From: Rhodanobacter sp. AS-Z3
GTDB lineage: Bacteria; Pseudomonadota; Gammaproteobacteria; Xanthomonadales; Rhodanobacteraceae
NCBI RefSeq assembly: GCF_029224025.1
Contig: NZ_CP119392.1
Coordinates: forward strand, 3,681,001-3,745,000
Direction: 5' to 3'
DNA: 64,000 nt
Each line of letters starts with the position of its first letter. Position 1 is the stretch's first letter. The notes below the pieces were generated by a model. It saw only the letters and a program-made list of their open reading frames with translations, did not search any database and had not been told where the DNA came from. Below, piece after piece: positions 28,787 through 37,250 of the stretch. Both the position numbers and the translations under genes were made by a program.

Positions 28787-28862
28787 TGGTGGGTCGTCCG
28801 GGATTCGAACCCGGGACCAATGGATTAAAAGTCCAGTGCTCTACCAACTGAGCTAACGACCC
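28787..28862 (-). tRNA. tRNA-Lys (anticodon UUU)
   Basis: The 76-nt gene folds as a standard cloverleaf: acceptor GGGTCGT, D arm AGCTCAGTTGGTAGAGC, anticodon loop CTTTTAA with anticodon TTT, T arm with GGTTCGAATCC, and an encoded 3' CCA. It is the promoter-distal end of the queC side of the minus-strand block and has its own terminator. Confidence 0.98.
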
Positions 28863-28924
28863 GTCTTTTCAAAACTCAAGCCGCCCATTTTACGGACTGT
28901 GCGGCAACCGCACAAGCAAGCCGA

Positions 28925-29611
28925 TCACCGATAGCGCGTAGGATCAACCAAACCCGCCTCGCGGAAACCCTGCGCGCGCAGGCGGCAGGCATCGCAATGG
29001 CCACAGGCCCGCCCATCGTCGTCTGCTTTATAGCAACTGACCGTGGCGGAAAAGTCCACGCCCAGACGCTGCCCTTCACGCGCAATATCTGCCTTGCTCA
29101 TGCGCATCAACGGCGCATGCACGCGGATGCCGGCACCTTCCACACCCGCCTTGGTGGCCAGGTTGGCCAGTTGCTCGAACGCCTCAATGAAGGCCGGGCG
29201 GCAATCCGGGTAGCCGGAATAATCAACCGCGTTGACGCCGCACCAGATGTCACTGGAACCCAGCACCTCGGCCCAGCCCAGTGCAATCGACAGCATGATC
29301 GTGTTACGCGCCGGCACGTAGGTGACCGGAATGGCGTTGCTGTCCGCCGTATCGAGCGGCACGTCGATGTCGGCGGTGAGTGCCGAGCCGCCGATACTGC
29401 GCAGGTCGATGCTTACCGTCTTGTGTTCAGCCGCGCCCAGCATCCTGGACACCCGGTCAGAAGCCGCCAGCTCGGAATGATGGCGCTGCCCATACGACAC
29501 GCTCAGCGCGTGCACCTGATAGCCCTGCTCACGCGCGAGCGCGATGACCACGGCCGAGTCCATACCACCGGAAACCAGCACAACGGCTTTGCGCAAAGGA
29601 ATTTGAGACAT
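28925..29611 (-). CDS. queC: 7-cyano-7-deazaguanine synthase QueC
   Basis: QueC converts 7-carboxy-7-deazaguanine to preQ0 with ammonia and ATP, in queuosine synthesis. The 228-residue protein has the PP-loop [11 protein letters not shown] at the N terminus and the C-terminal zinc site [20 protein letters not shown] with four Cys. It lies 158 bp downstream of queE on the same strand. No preQ1 riboswitch was seen in that gap. Confidence 0.97.
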   Translation of the reverse strand: MSQIPLRKAVVLVSGGMDSAVVIALAREQGYQVHALSVSYGQRHHSELAASDRVSRMLGAAEHKTVSIDLRSIGGSALTADIDVPLDTADSNAIPVTYVPARNTIMLSIALGWAEVLGSSDIWCGVNAVDYSGYPDCRPAFIEAFEQLANLATKAGVEGAGIRVHAPLMRMSKADIAREGQRLGVDFSATVSCYKADDDGRACGHCDACRLRAQGFREAGLVDPTRYR

Positions 29612-29769
29612 GAAGTATTTCCACTGAAGAGTGACCGGTCACCGGCCGCAAACGCCACCGACAACACAGGCCGGCGCGTATCAAACAGAAGTGAGTGGAA
29701 AGAAGCGAGAAACAAGCGGAGGCAGCGTGCCGTTACTTGTTGCTCATTTCGCCCCACGCACTGCTCGCC

Positions 29770-30465
29770 TCATTTTCCGGCAGCGTCATCCCACAGCAGC
29801 TTGTGCAGCTGCAGCTGAAACCGCACGTCCAGCTTGTCGGCGATGATCCACTCCGCTAGTGCACGCGGCTCGACCGCCCCATGCACTGGCGAGAACAACA
29901 CCATGCAACGATCCGCCAGCTTGTGCTCAGCTAGCCTGGCGCAGGCCCATTCGTAATCTTCGCGACTGGCGATGACGATCTTGATCTGGTCATGCGGCAG
30001 CAGGTGATCGAGGTTCGACCACAGGTTGCGCTTGCTCTCGCCCGAACCGGGCGCCTTCAGATCCATCACCTTGCGCACGCGCGGATCGACCGCCGCAACA
30101 TCCAGCGCACCGGAGGTTTCCAGCGACACCTCATAGCCGGCATCGCACAAGCGCTGCAGCAGGATCAGGCAGCGCTTCTGTGCCAGCGGCTCACCGCCGG
30201 TTACGCAGACATGTCGCGCACCATGGGTAGCGACTTCGGCGATGATCTCGTCGATGTCGTGCCAGTTGCCGCCATAGAAGGAGTATTCGGTATCGCACCA
30301 GACGCATCGCAATGGGCAGCCGGTGAGCCGAACGAATACCGTGCGCCAACCGATTGCATCGGCCTCGCCCTGAATCGAGTGGAAGATCTCGGTGATGCGG
30401 AGCCGCTCGGCGGAGGTCGCAGCAGGCGTTGCGGGCGCCTGTTGCCCGTCATTGCCGCTCATCAA
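29770..30465 (-). CDS. queE: 7-carboxy-7-deazaguanine synthase QueE
   Basis: QueE is a radical-SAM enzyme that contracts 6-carboxytetrahydropterin to 7-carboxy-7-deazaguanine. The 231-residue protein has ITEIFHSIQGE, the CxxxCxxC cluster in TGCPLRCVWCDTEY, the GGEPL motif and the C-terminal FQLQLHKLLW. The ATG is 7 bp after the cpoB stop, so it belongs to the pal-cpoB operon. Linkage of queE and queC to the Tol-Pal genes is common in Xanthomonadales and pseudomonads. Confidence 0.96.
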   Translation of the reverse strand: MMSGNDGQQAPATPAATSAERLRITEIFHSIQGEADAIGWRTVFVRLTGCPLRCVWCDTEYSFYGGNWHDIDEIIAEVATHGARHVCVTGGEPLAQKRCLILLQRLCDAGYEVSLETSGALDVAAVDPRVRKVMDLKAPGSGESKRNLWSNLDHLLPHDQIKIVIASREDYEWACARLAEHKLADRCMVLFSPVHGAVEPRALAEWIIADKLDVRFQLQLHKLLWDDAAGK

Positions 30466-30472
30466 CGAACGC

Positions 30473-31345
30473 TCAGTTGCCCGACTGCAGCTGCAGGCGC
30501 TGCAGACGTTCCTTGGCCAGACTTGCCGCCTTGGAACCCGGGTACTTGCTGGTCACCTGGGTAAGCGTGGCCTTGGCTTCGGCATTCTTGTTCAACTCAA
30601 GCTGGCTGTAGCCCACTTTGAGTAACGCGTCAGGCGCCTTGTCGCTTTGCGGAAATTGGCTGAGCAACTGCTGGAACGATTCCAGCGCCACCGAATAATT
30701 GGTGGTGGCGTAATACGACTCGCCCAGCCAATACCAGGCGTTCGGCGCCAACGCATGCGTTGGGTATTGCTGGATGAAACTGCGGAACTCGCGTGACGCT
30801 TCCACGTAATTGCCGCTGCGGATCGACTTGAATGCCACATCGTACGCAGCCTGGGCCGCGGCGGGATCGGCTGCCGCAGCAGTGTTGCCCGGAGCAGTCG
30901 GTGCCTTGGTCGCCGCCGAATTGCTGGCGGCGGCAGGAACCGGCGTGCTGGTAGCCACTGGCGGTGGATTGACAGCTTGCGCGGCCTGCGGAGCGGCGTT
31001 ACCGGCCGAGGCACCAGCGCCACCCGACTCGATACGGCCCAGACGGGCGTCGAGGTCGGTGTATTGGGCCTTGTTCTTGTCTTCTAGTGTCTGCAGCTGG
31101 TGCTGCAGCTCCTCGACTTGTCCCTGCAACTGCTGCACTTGTGCCTGCAACTGCTGCATCTGATTGACCATGCCGGTACCGGTCTGGTCCTTGTTCTGTG
31201 CCTGCTGTTCCAGCCGCGCGACACGATCGGCGAGGCTCAATCGGGAATCCTGCGCAAATGCCGGGAACGCGAACAGCACGGCGGACGCAATCGCGACCGC
31301 CGTGCCGATCCTGGCTGCAAAGCTCTTAGCCAGTCGCTTCATCAT
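30473..31345 (-). CDS. cpoB: Tol-Pal system-associated periplasmic protein CpoB (YbgF)
   Basis: CpoB links outer-membrane constriction by Tol-Pal with cell-wall synthesis at the septum. The 290-residue protein has a signal peptide (about 1-32, ending FPAFAQD), a coiled-coil trimerisation segment (QMQQLQAQVQQLQGQVEEL region), a Pro/Ala-rich linker, and three TPR repeats toward the C terminus (AAYDVAFKSIRSGNYVEA onward). The start overlaps the pal stop (TAATG). Length and order fit the family. Confidence 0.95.
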   Translation of the reverse strand: MMKRLAKSFAARIGTAVAIASAVLFAFPAFAQDSRLSLADRVARLEQQAQNKDQTGTGMVNQMQQLQAQVQQLQGQVEELQHQLQTLEDKNKAQYTDLDARLGRIESGGAGASAGNAAPQAAQAVNPPPVATSTPVPAAASNSAATKAPTAPGNTAAAADPAAAQAAYDVAFKSIRSGNYVEASREFRSFIQQYPTHALAPNAWYWLGESYYATTNYSVALESFQQLLSQFPQSDKAPDALLKVGYSQLELNKNAEAKATLTQVTSKYPGSKAASLAKERLQRLQLQSGN

Positions 31346-31851
31346 TACTGCGCCGTGTAGACGATCTCGACGCGACGATTCTTGCTCCAGCAATCCTCGT
31401 TGTGCTCACGGCAAACCGGCTTTTCCTTGCCGTAGCTGATCACTTCCACCTGGCTGGCCTGGCCACCGTTGGCCTGCAGCGCGCTGGACACAGCATTGCC
31501 ACGACGCTCGCCGAGGCCCAAGTTGTACTCGCGGGTGCCGCGCTCGTCGGTGTTGCCTTCCAGACGCATGTGCGACATCGGGCGATCCTGCAGGTACTTG
31601 GCGTGGCACGCCATGATCTGCTGGAATTCCGGCTTGATTTCGGTCTTGTCGAAATCGAAGTACACGACGCGCTGACGCAGGCAGGCATCGGTATCGAGAT
31701 CGGCAGGGGTGTACTTGCCGTCAGAGACGGGCGCCTGCACGGGAGCGGTCTGCTCCGGCATCGGCTGCGGCTTGACTTCCTGCTTCTTGGAGCAAGCGGC
31801 CGCGCCTACGCAAAGCAGGGCAACCAGGGCGACGCGAACGGTCTTATTCAT
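31345..31851 (-). CDS. pal: Peptidoglycan-associated lipoprotein Pal
   Basis: The 168-residue protein anchors the outer membrane to peptidoglycan. It has a lipobox (LLCVGAAAC, about residue 20), a short linker and an OmpA-like domain with VVYFDFDKTEI, EGNTDERGTREYN and LGERRGNAV, the diaminopimelate-binding motifs. AAGGAAC precedes ATG 31851. The C terminus (NRRVEIVYTAQ) is typical. Expressed with cpoB and queE. Confidence 0.97.
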   Translation of the reverse strand: MNKTVRVALVALLCVGAAACSKKQEVKPQPMPEQTAPVQAPVSDGKYTPADLDTDACLRQRVVYFDFDKTEIKPEFQQIMACHAKYLQDRPMSHMRLEGNTDERGTREYNLGLGERRGNAVSSALQANGGQASQVEVISYGKEKPVCREHNEDCWSKNRRVEIVYTAQ

Positions 31852-32100
31852 GGTGATGTTCCTTAACGAGTTGAGTTCCGACAAACAATGAGAATGGCAT
31901 TACGGGGCAACGAACGCCGGTTGACCGGCTGTTATTTTCACACTTGAAAGATCGATGTCGCGTGACGCTGCGTCATCGCCCTCACTGGCTTTCGACGCGA
32001 AAAGCGCCGTCACCGGAAACCGAAACGCGCCTTGCAGGCGCTGTTCGGGCCCAATCCTTGGGCATGAGACTGCCGCACTTGCGTGCAGCAGCCTCAGAAA
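31852..32100. other. Gap between tolB and pal with a possible terminator
   Basis: The 249 bp contain a short GC stem (GCGCC / GGCGC around 32029-32043, read on the minus strand and followed by a T-rich stretch) that may end or thin the tolB transcript. Pal may therefore have its own promoter here, but none is clear. Confidence 0.4.
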
Positions 32101-33432
32101 TCATCGTTGCCGATACGGCCCCCAGGAAGGTTCGCGCACATCGCCGTCAGAAAGTAGGAGGCGCTGGCGAACCTGACCATCGGCCGAAACTGCATACAAC
32201 ACGCCGCGACGTCCTTCGGTAGCGGCATAGAGCAACATGCTGGCATTCGGGGCAAAACTCGGGGACTCATCGATCGGGCCCGGCGAGATAGGTCGCACCT
32301 GGTCACCCAAGCTGCGATCCATGATGACGATACGATACACGTTCCCATTGCCCTGCACCATCGCGATCTGCTTGCCGTCGTAGCTGACCGACGCATTCGC
32401 GTTGTTCTGGCCTTGGAAGGTGATCCGCTGTGGCGTTCCGCCGCTGGCTGCAACCTGATAGATCTGTGGTCGACCGGAGCGATCGGAGGTGAAATAGATG
32501 CTCTGGCCGTCGGCGGACCAGACTGGCTCGGTGTCGATCGACAGGCTGTTGGTCAGGCGGGTTTCCTGACGCGTGGCCAGGTCCAGCACGAACAATTCGA
32601 GATTGCCGACGTAGGACAAGGCCACGGCCAGCTTCTTGCCATCCGGCGACCACGCGGGCGCGCCATTGATGCCGCGTGGATGCGACTCGACCAACTGGCG
32701 CGAGCCGGTGGTGATGTCCTGCACGTAGATGTTCGAATTGCCGCTTTCGAACGAAACGTAGGCCAGCTTCTTGCCATCCGGCGACCACGCCGGCGACAGC
32801 AGCGATTCGCGCGAACGAGCCACCACCTGTGGATTGAAGCCGTCCGAATCGGCCACGATCAGCGAATAGGTCGTGTTGTTGCCTAATCCAACAGCCGTGA
32901 TGTAGGCAATACGAGTCCAGAACGCACCGCGAACTCCGGTGATTTTTTCGTAGATCAGGTCCGCGATCTGGTGCGCCACGCTACGCAGATCACCGGCGGG
33001 TGCCGGCGGCATCTGCTGATGCAACAGACTCTGCTGCTTGTTGACGTCCCACAGCTCGTACTCGACCTGGACCATGCCGTTGCCGGCGTCCTTGATGTTG
33101 CCGACCACGATGTAATCCTGCTTCAGCAGGCGCCAGGTCGGGAACTTGATGTCGGCGCCCCTGGACGGGAACTCCACGATGTCGCTTTTGGCCATCGAGC
33201 GGAACTTGCCGGAGCGGTTGAAATCATTGCGCATCACGTCGGCAACATCGGTCGACAACGGCATGCCGCCGGCCTGGGCAAACGGCACCACCACGATCGG
33301 CGTGGCGGTCTTGACGCCACCGACGATGTCGACATTCAGCGACTGGGCGGCAGCGGGACCTGCAAACAAGGCCACGGCGGCCAGCAGCATGAGGGCGAAG
33401 CTGGAGCTGAATTTGCGCATGGGCTTGATCAT
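32101..33432 (-). CDS. tolB: Tol-Pal system beta-propeller protein TolB
   Basis: TolB is a periplasmic protein that binds Pal and is released by TolA. The 443-residue protein has a signal peptide (ending PAAAQS), the N-terminal TolB domain (IVVVPFAQAG, the WRLLKQDYIVVGNI segment) and a six-bladed WD40-like propeller with repeats SPAWSPDGKKLAYVSFE, GAPAWSPDGKKLAVALS and EPVWSADGQSIYFTSD. Its ATG overlaps the tolA stop (ATGA), so the two are coupled. Confidence 0.98.
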   Translation of the reverse strand: MIKPMRKFSSSFALMLLAAVALFAGPAAAQSLNVDIVGGVKTATPIVVVPFAQAGGMPLSTDVADVMRNDFNRSGKFRSMAKSDIVEFPSRGADIKFPTWRLLKQDYIVVGNIKDAGNGMVQVEYELWDVNKQQSLLHQQMPPAPAGDLRSVAHQIADLIYEKITGVRGAFWTRIAYITAVGLGNNTTYSLIVADSDGFNPQVVARSRESLLSPAWSPDGKKLAYVSFESGNSNIYVQDITTGSRQLVESHPRGINGAPAWSPDGKKLAVALSYVGNLELFVLDLATRQETRLTNSLSIDTEPVWSADGQSIYFTSDRSGRPQIYQVAASGGTPQRITFQGQNNANASVSYDGKQIAMVQGNGNVYRIVIMDRSLGDQVRPISPGPIDESPSFAPNASMLLYAATEGRRGVLYAVSADGQVRQRLLLSDGDVREPSWGPYRQR

Positions 33433-34373
33433 TGCGGCCTGAATGTGAAAGTGAGGTTGCGCTGGAACACGCTTTCAAAACCCTTGTACGGCAAGGTCTT
33501 GGTACGCAACACCGCGTTTTCTACCGACCGTCGGCCTGCGTCGTCGTACGGACAACTGGAGTCAACGGTCGCGCTCATCACGTCGCCACCAGGCGATTGC
33601 ACGATATGAACCTGACACGGAAGTGCCGCTATGTTATCCGGCCTTAACCAGTTGGGTGTGACCGCATTCTGAATGGCTGCCGCGTATTCATCCGCAAGAT
33701 TGCTGTTCTGGCTGTTGTTGCCGGTCTGGCGCTGGTCCGCCGGAGGCTGGTCCGGCAGACCATCGTCCTTGGCATTTTTCAGGTCTTCCATCTGTTGCTT
33801 GGCTTGTTTCGCCTTGTTATCCAGTTGCTTGGTCTGGGCCGAGGCCGCGTCCATCTTGGCGAACAAGGCGTCGATCTTCTTCTTTTCCTCGGCTTTCTTC
33901 TTGGCTGCCTGGGCATCCAGCTCAGACTGACGCTGACGTTGCTTCTCTTCCTGCAACTGCTTGGCGTCTTCCGCCTTCTTGGCCGCATCCTCGACCACGC
34001 GCTCCTGATCCTTGATGTCAACCTGCTTGGGCGGCGGCGGCAACTCGCTTACCGGCGGCGTCACCGGCGGTGGCGGGGTTGGCGGCGTCACGGTCGGCGG
34101 TGGCGGCGTGGAGTTGGGTACGGGCTTGGCCTTCACCGCCTTCGGCGGCGGGCTGCCGGTGCGTCCGATGAGGGTCGCCTCGATGATCGGCCCCTGCAGT
34201 TCCAGCGGTTTGGCACAGGTAATCGGGTTCATCCACGCTGGCAGATGCAGCGCGTTGAAGAAATTCTCGTAGCTCGAACACGGCAGCACGGCGAGGAACA
34301 GAAACCCCACGATACCGACATGAAGGATGGCGGAAAGTACGACCGCCTTCGGCGTCGCCTTACTTTCGTCCAT
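33429..34373 (-). CDS. tolA: Cell-envelope integrity protein TolA
   Basis: TolA spans the periplasm, linking the TolQR motor with Pal and TolB. The 314-residue protein has one N-terminal membrane helix (about 10-31), a Pro/Thr-rich stretch, a charged helical arm (KKAEDAKQLQEEKQRQRQSE and on, about 130-205) and a C-terminal TolA domain with a Cys pair (LPCQVHIVQ and DSSCPYDDAG). The arm is shorter than in E. coli (421 residues). Overlaps tolR by 14 bp and tolB by 4. Confidence 0.95.
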   Translation of the reverse strand: MDESKATPKAVVLSAILHVGIVGFLFLAVLPCSSYENFFNALHLPAWMNPITCAKPLELQGPIIEATLIGRTGSPPPKAVKAKPVPNSTPPPPTVTPPTPPPPVTPPVSELPPPPKQVDIKDQERVVEDAAKKAEDAKQLQEEKQRQRQSELDAQAAKKKAEEKKKIDALFAKMDAASAQTKQLDNKAKQAKQQMEDLKNAKDDGLPDQPPADQRQTGNNSQNSNLADEYAAAIQNAVTPNWLRPDNIAALPCQVHIVQSPGGDVMSATVDSSCPYDDAGRRSVENAVLRTKTLPYKGFESVFQRNLTFTFRPQ

Positions 34374-34812
34374 TGGACGTGCTCTTGCCCTGCACCGGCT
34401 GGGCCATCAGGCCGACCTTGGACACACCCGCCTGCTGCAGCTCAGCCAGCACTTCGACCACGCCACCGTAATGACCCTGATCGTCGCCAGCCACCAGCAC
34501 ATTGACGTCCGGATTGGTGCGCACGAACGTGCCAACCTTGGCTTGCAGCGCGGCCGCGTCGAGCAGTTCCTTTTCCGCACCCGGCAGGGTCAGGAACAGC
34601 TGACCATCCTGCTTGACGCTGACAATGACCGGGTCCTTCTTCTGCTGCAGCGACTTGGCGTCTGCTTGCGGCAGGTTCACGTCCACGTTGGATTTCATCA
34701 TGGGCGTGGTGACCATGAAGATGATCAACAGCACCAGCATCACGTCGATGTAGGGCACCACGTTGATTTCGGATTTGAGCTTGTAGCGCTTCTGGCGCCC
34801 GGACTTGCGCAT
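34360..34812 (-). CDS. tolR: TolR, ExbD-type proton-channel subunit
   Basis: The 150-residue protein has one membrane helix carrying the conserved proton-path Asp (VVPYIDVMLVLLIIFMVTTP) and a periplasmic ExbD/TolR domain (VSVKQDGQLFLT, VLVAGDDQGHYGGVVEVLAEL). With TolQ it forms the motor that energises TolA. The start lies 13 bp after tolQ. Confidence 0.97.
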   Translation of the reverse strand: MRKSGRQKRYKLKSEINVVPYIDVMLVLLIIFMVTTPMMKSNVDVNLPQADAKSLQQKKDPVIVSVKQDGQLFLTLPGAEKELLDAAALQAKVGTFVRTNPDVNVLVAGDDQGHYGGVVEVLAELQQAGVSKVGLMAQPVQGKSTSNGRK

Positions 34813-34825
34813 GGCTGTTCTCCGC

Positions 34826-35512
34826 TCAGGCGACGTCGTCGGACTGGATCTGTCGCTGCAGCACGGAGGAGAATTCTTCCTGGAATACGTCGTAGCGCGA
34901 GGCGATCCGTTCGACCTTGGTGGCGTAGCGGTTGTAAGCCCATTGCGCCGGGATCGCTGCGAACAGACCCATCGCGGTGGCGATCAGTGCTTCGGAAATG
35001 TGCGGTGCAACCACGGCGATGGTGACGTCCTTCATCTCGCCCAAGCCCTGGAACGCACCCATGATTCCCCACACGGTACCGAACAGACCGACGTACGGGC
35101 TGATCGAACCGACGTTGGCGAGGAACTCCAGATTACGTTCGAGCGAGCCGATCTCGCGTGTGCCGGCGACCTGCATGGCGCGCTCGGAACCTTCGATCAC
35201 GCTGCGCGTATCGTGGGTCTTGCGCTGGCGCTGGCGGGCGAATTCGCGAAAGCCCGACTCGAAGATGTTCTCGATACCGCCGGTGCCGCCCTGACGGTTG
35301 CTGACCTCGCGAAACAACTGGGCCAGATCACCGCCTGACCAGAAGCGCTCCTCGAACTCCTCGGCATTCTCCACCGCGGCCTTCGTCTGCGCATATTTGC
35401 GCACGATGATGACCCACGACATGAAGGAGAACGCCAGCAATACCAGCAGCACCAGCTTCACCGGCAGGCTCGAATCCGCGATCAGCGAGAAAATGTTCAG
35501 TCCACCGTTCAT
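34826..35512 (-). CDS. tolQ: TolQ, MotA/ExbB-type proton-channel subunit
   Basis: The 228-residue inner-membrane protein has three predicted membrane segments (about 15-40, 130-155, 170-195) and the MotA/ExbB signatures GTVWGIMGAFQGLG and APHISEALIATAMGLFAAIPA. It begins the compact tolQRAB unit; ybgC lies 48 bp upstream. Length and order are standard. Confidence 0.98.
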   Translation of the reverse strand: MNGGLNIFSLIADSSLPVKLVLLVLLAFSFMSWVIIVRKYAQTKAAVENAEEFEERFWSGGDLAQLFREVSNRQGGTGGIENIFESGFREFARQRQRKTHDTRSVIEGSERAMQVAGTREIGSLERNLEFLANVGSISPYVGLFGTVWGIMGAFQGLGEMKDVTIAVVAPHISEALIATAMGLFAAIPAQWAYNRYATKVERIASRYDVFQEEFSSVLQRQIQSDDVA

Positions 35513-35560
35513 TGCTTGCAGGTACTCCGCCGGTTCGGCTTGGTTGTTCTTGAGGTGCGA

Positions 35561-35983
35561 TTACAAAATTAGGTCGGACGGAATCAGATCAGGCGGAATC
35601 GGTGCCGGTCGCATGCGTTGAAGGTCGACGCAAGCCACCCGCACACTCGCTCGGATCAGGCAACTGCCGTCCGCTTTCGTGATCGTCTGGGCAAACAGGA
35701 TACTGGCAGCGCGGCGTTCTTTGACGTCGACCGTTACCAGCAGTTCATCATCCAGCAGGGCTGGCTTGAGAAAGTCGATGTGCATGTCGCGCACCATGAA
35801 GGCCAGACCCGTCGCCTGTTTGTACGCCATCTGGTCCACGCCAAGCGCGCGCATCCACTCACTGCGGGCGCGCTCCATGAAGCGCAGGTAGCCGGCGTGA
35901 TAGACCACGCCGCCGGCATCGGTGTCTTCCCAGTAGACCCGGACCTTCCAGCTGAAGGGCAGCTTCGCGGCCGGCTCAGACAT
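35561..35983 (-). CDS. ybgC: Acyl-CoA thioesterase YbgC (Tol-Pal associated)
   Basis: The 140-residue hotdog-fold protein hydrolyses short or medium acyl-CoA and is always found with tol genes. It has [20 protein letters not shown] (catalytic Asp, oxyanion helix) and [11 protein letters not shown]. The start at 35983 overlaps the end of ruvB by 8 bp, so the Tol cluster may be transcribed with ruvB. A start five codons upstream is possible. Confidence 0.95.
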   Translation of the reverse strand: MSEPAAKLPFSWKVRVYWEDTDAGGVVYHAGYLRFMERARSEWMRALGVDQMAYKQATGLAFMVRDMHIDFLKPALLDDELLVTVDVKERRAASILFAQTITKADGSCLIRASVRVACVDLQRMRPAPIPPDLIPSDLIL

Positions 35984-37025
35984 CAGTGGCACCCGCATCG
36001 AACAGGTCGGCCGCCTGTGCCTGGCGCGGTGGCGGCGTCAGCCCCAGGTGCCGCCAGCCCTTGGCGCTGACCATGCGGCCACGGGCTGTGCGCACCAGAT
36101 AACCCTGCTGGATCAGATACGGCTCGACCACGTCTTCCAGCGTGCCGCGGTCTTCGCTCAGCGCAGCAGCCAGCGACTCGACGCCCACCGGGCCGCCGTC
36201 GAAATTCTCGATGATCAAGCTGAGCAGGCGCCGGTCCAGCTCGTCGAAACCCTGCGGATCGATCTTCAACATGTCCAGCGCGGCCTGCGCGACGGCCAGC
36301 GTGATCTCGCCGTCGGCACGCACTTCGGCGTAGTCACGTACGCGCCGTAACAGGCGGTTCGCAATACGCGGCGTACCGCGCGAGCGGCGGGCGATTTCCT
36401 GCGCGCCTTCCGGCGCACACGCGATGTTGAGGATCTTCGCCGCGCGGCGCACGATCGCGGTGAGCTCGTCGGTGGTATAGAACTCCAGTCGCTGCACGAT
36501 GCCGAAGCGGTCACGCAGCGGCGCGGTGAGCATGCCGGCGCGAGTGGTCGCACCGATCAGGGTAAACGGTGGCAAGTCGAGCTTGATCGAGCGGGCGGCC
36601 GGGCCTTCGCCGATCATGATGTCGATCTGGAAGTCTTCCATCGCCGGATACAGCACTTCCTCGACCACCGGCGACAGCCGATGGATCTCGTCGACGAACA
36701 ACACGTCGTTTGCCTCGAGATTAGTCAGCAGTGCGGCCAGATCACCGGCTCGTTCCAGCACCGGGCCGGAGGTGGAGCGCAGGTTGACGCCCAACTCGTT
36801 CGCAATCACATGGCTCAACGTGGTCTTGCCCAGACCCGGCGGCCCGAAGATCAGCACGTGATCCAGTGCGCCACCGCGCTTCTTCGCCGCCTCGATATAG
36901 ATCGACAACTGCTCGCGCACGGCTTGCTGACCGAGATACTCGGCCAGGCGCTTCGGGCGGATGGTGGCTTCCAGCGCCTCGTCGTCGAGCTGGGCGGCGG
37001 CGGTGATGATGCGGGCTTCGGTCAT
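35976..37025 (-). CDS. ruvB: Holliday junction branch-migration helicase RuvB
   Basis: RuvB is the AAA+ motor that drives branch migration with RuvA. The 349-residue protein has [18 protein letters not shown] (Walker A), [16 protein letters not shown] (Walker B), an AAA sensor region LIGATTRAG and a C-terminal winged helix ([17 protein letters not shown]). It is set apart from ruvC-ruvA by kup and a 213-bp gap rich in inverted repeats. Confidence 0.98.
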   Translation of the reverse strand: MTEARIITAAAQLDDEALEATIRPKRLAEYLGQQAVREQLSIYIEAAKKRGGALDHVLIFGPPGLGKTTLSHVIANELGVNLRSTSGPVLERAGDLAALLTNLEANDVLFVDEIHRLSPVVEEVLYPAMEDFQIDIMIGEGPAARSIKLDLPPFTLIGATTRAGMLTAPLRDRFGIVQRLEFYTTDELTAIVRRAAKILNIACAPEGAQEIARRSRGTPRIANRLLRRVRDYAEVRADGEITLAVAQAALDMLKIDPQGFDELDRRLLSLIIENFDGGPVGVESLAAALSEDRGTLEDVVEPYLIQQGYLVRTARGRMVSAKGWRHLGLTPPPRQAQAADLFDAGATDV

Positions 37026-37096
37026 GCGGGGATTATGGCGGTTTGTGCTCGTGCGTGGGGCAGAGATCAAAGGCAGGAGCCGTCATATCCATCAAC

Positions 37097-37250
37097 CAAA
37101 GAAGTGCTTTCCGGCACTTCTTTGACTCGCCATGGTGGGGCTGCGCCCGACCATGGCTCCACGGACCCATTGCCTACGCGATAAGCCGGCGTGCGATCCA
37201 TCCGTGGATCGCGGTGGAGATCTGATTCGCTGCGCGAATCAGATCTCCAC
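37097..37250. repeat. Cluster of three inverted repeats between kup and ruvB
   Basis: The first, 37097-37124, is an 11-bp stem with loop TTTCCG. The second, 37130-37156, is a 12-bp stem with one mismatch and a 3-nt loop, reading CCATGGTGGGGC on one arm. The third, 37214-37250, is a perfect 17-bp stem with a 3-nt loop whose right arm contains the last codons and stop of kup. None has a clear U-tract. They may act as transcript-end protection, attenuation before ruvB, or be mobile repeat elements. Confidence 0.75.

Noticed and set aside
29612..29769. preQ1 riboswitch before queC
   Set aside because: Gap upstream of queC was read for the conserved small pseudoknot; nothing matched convincingly.
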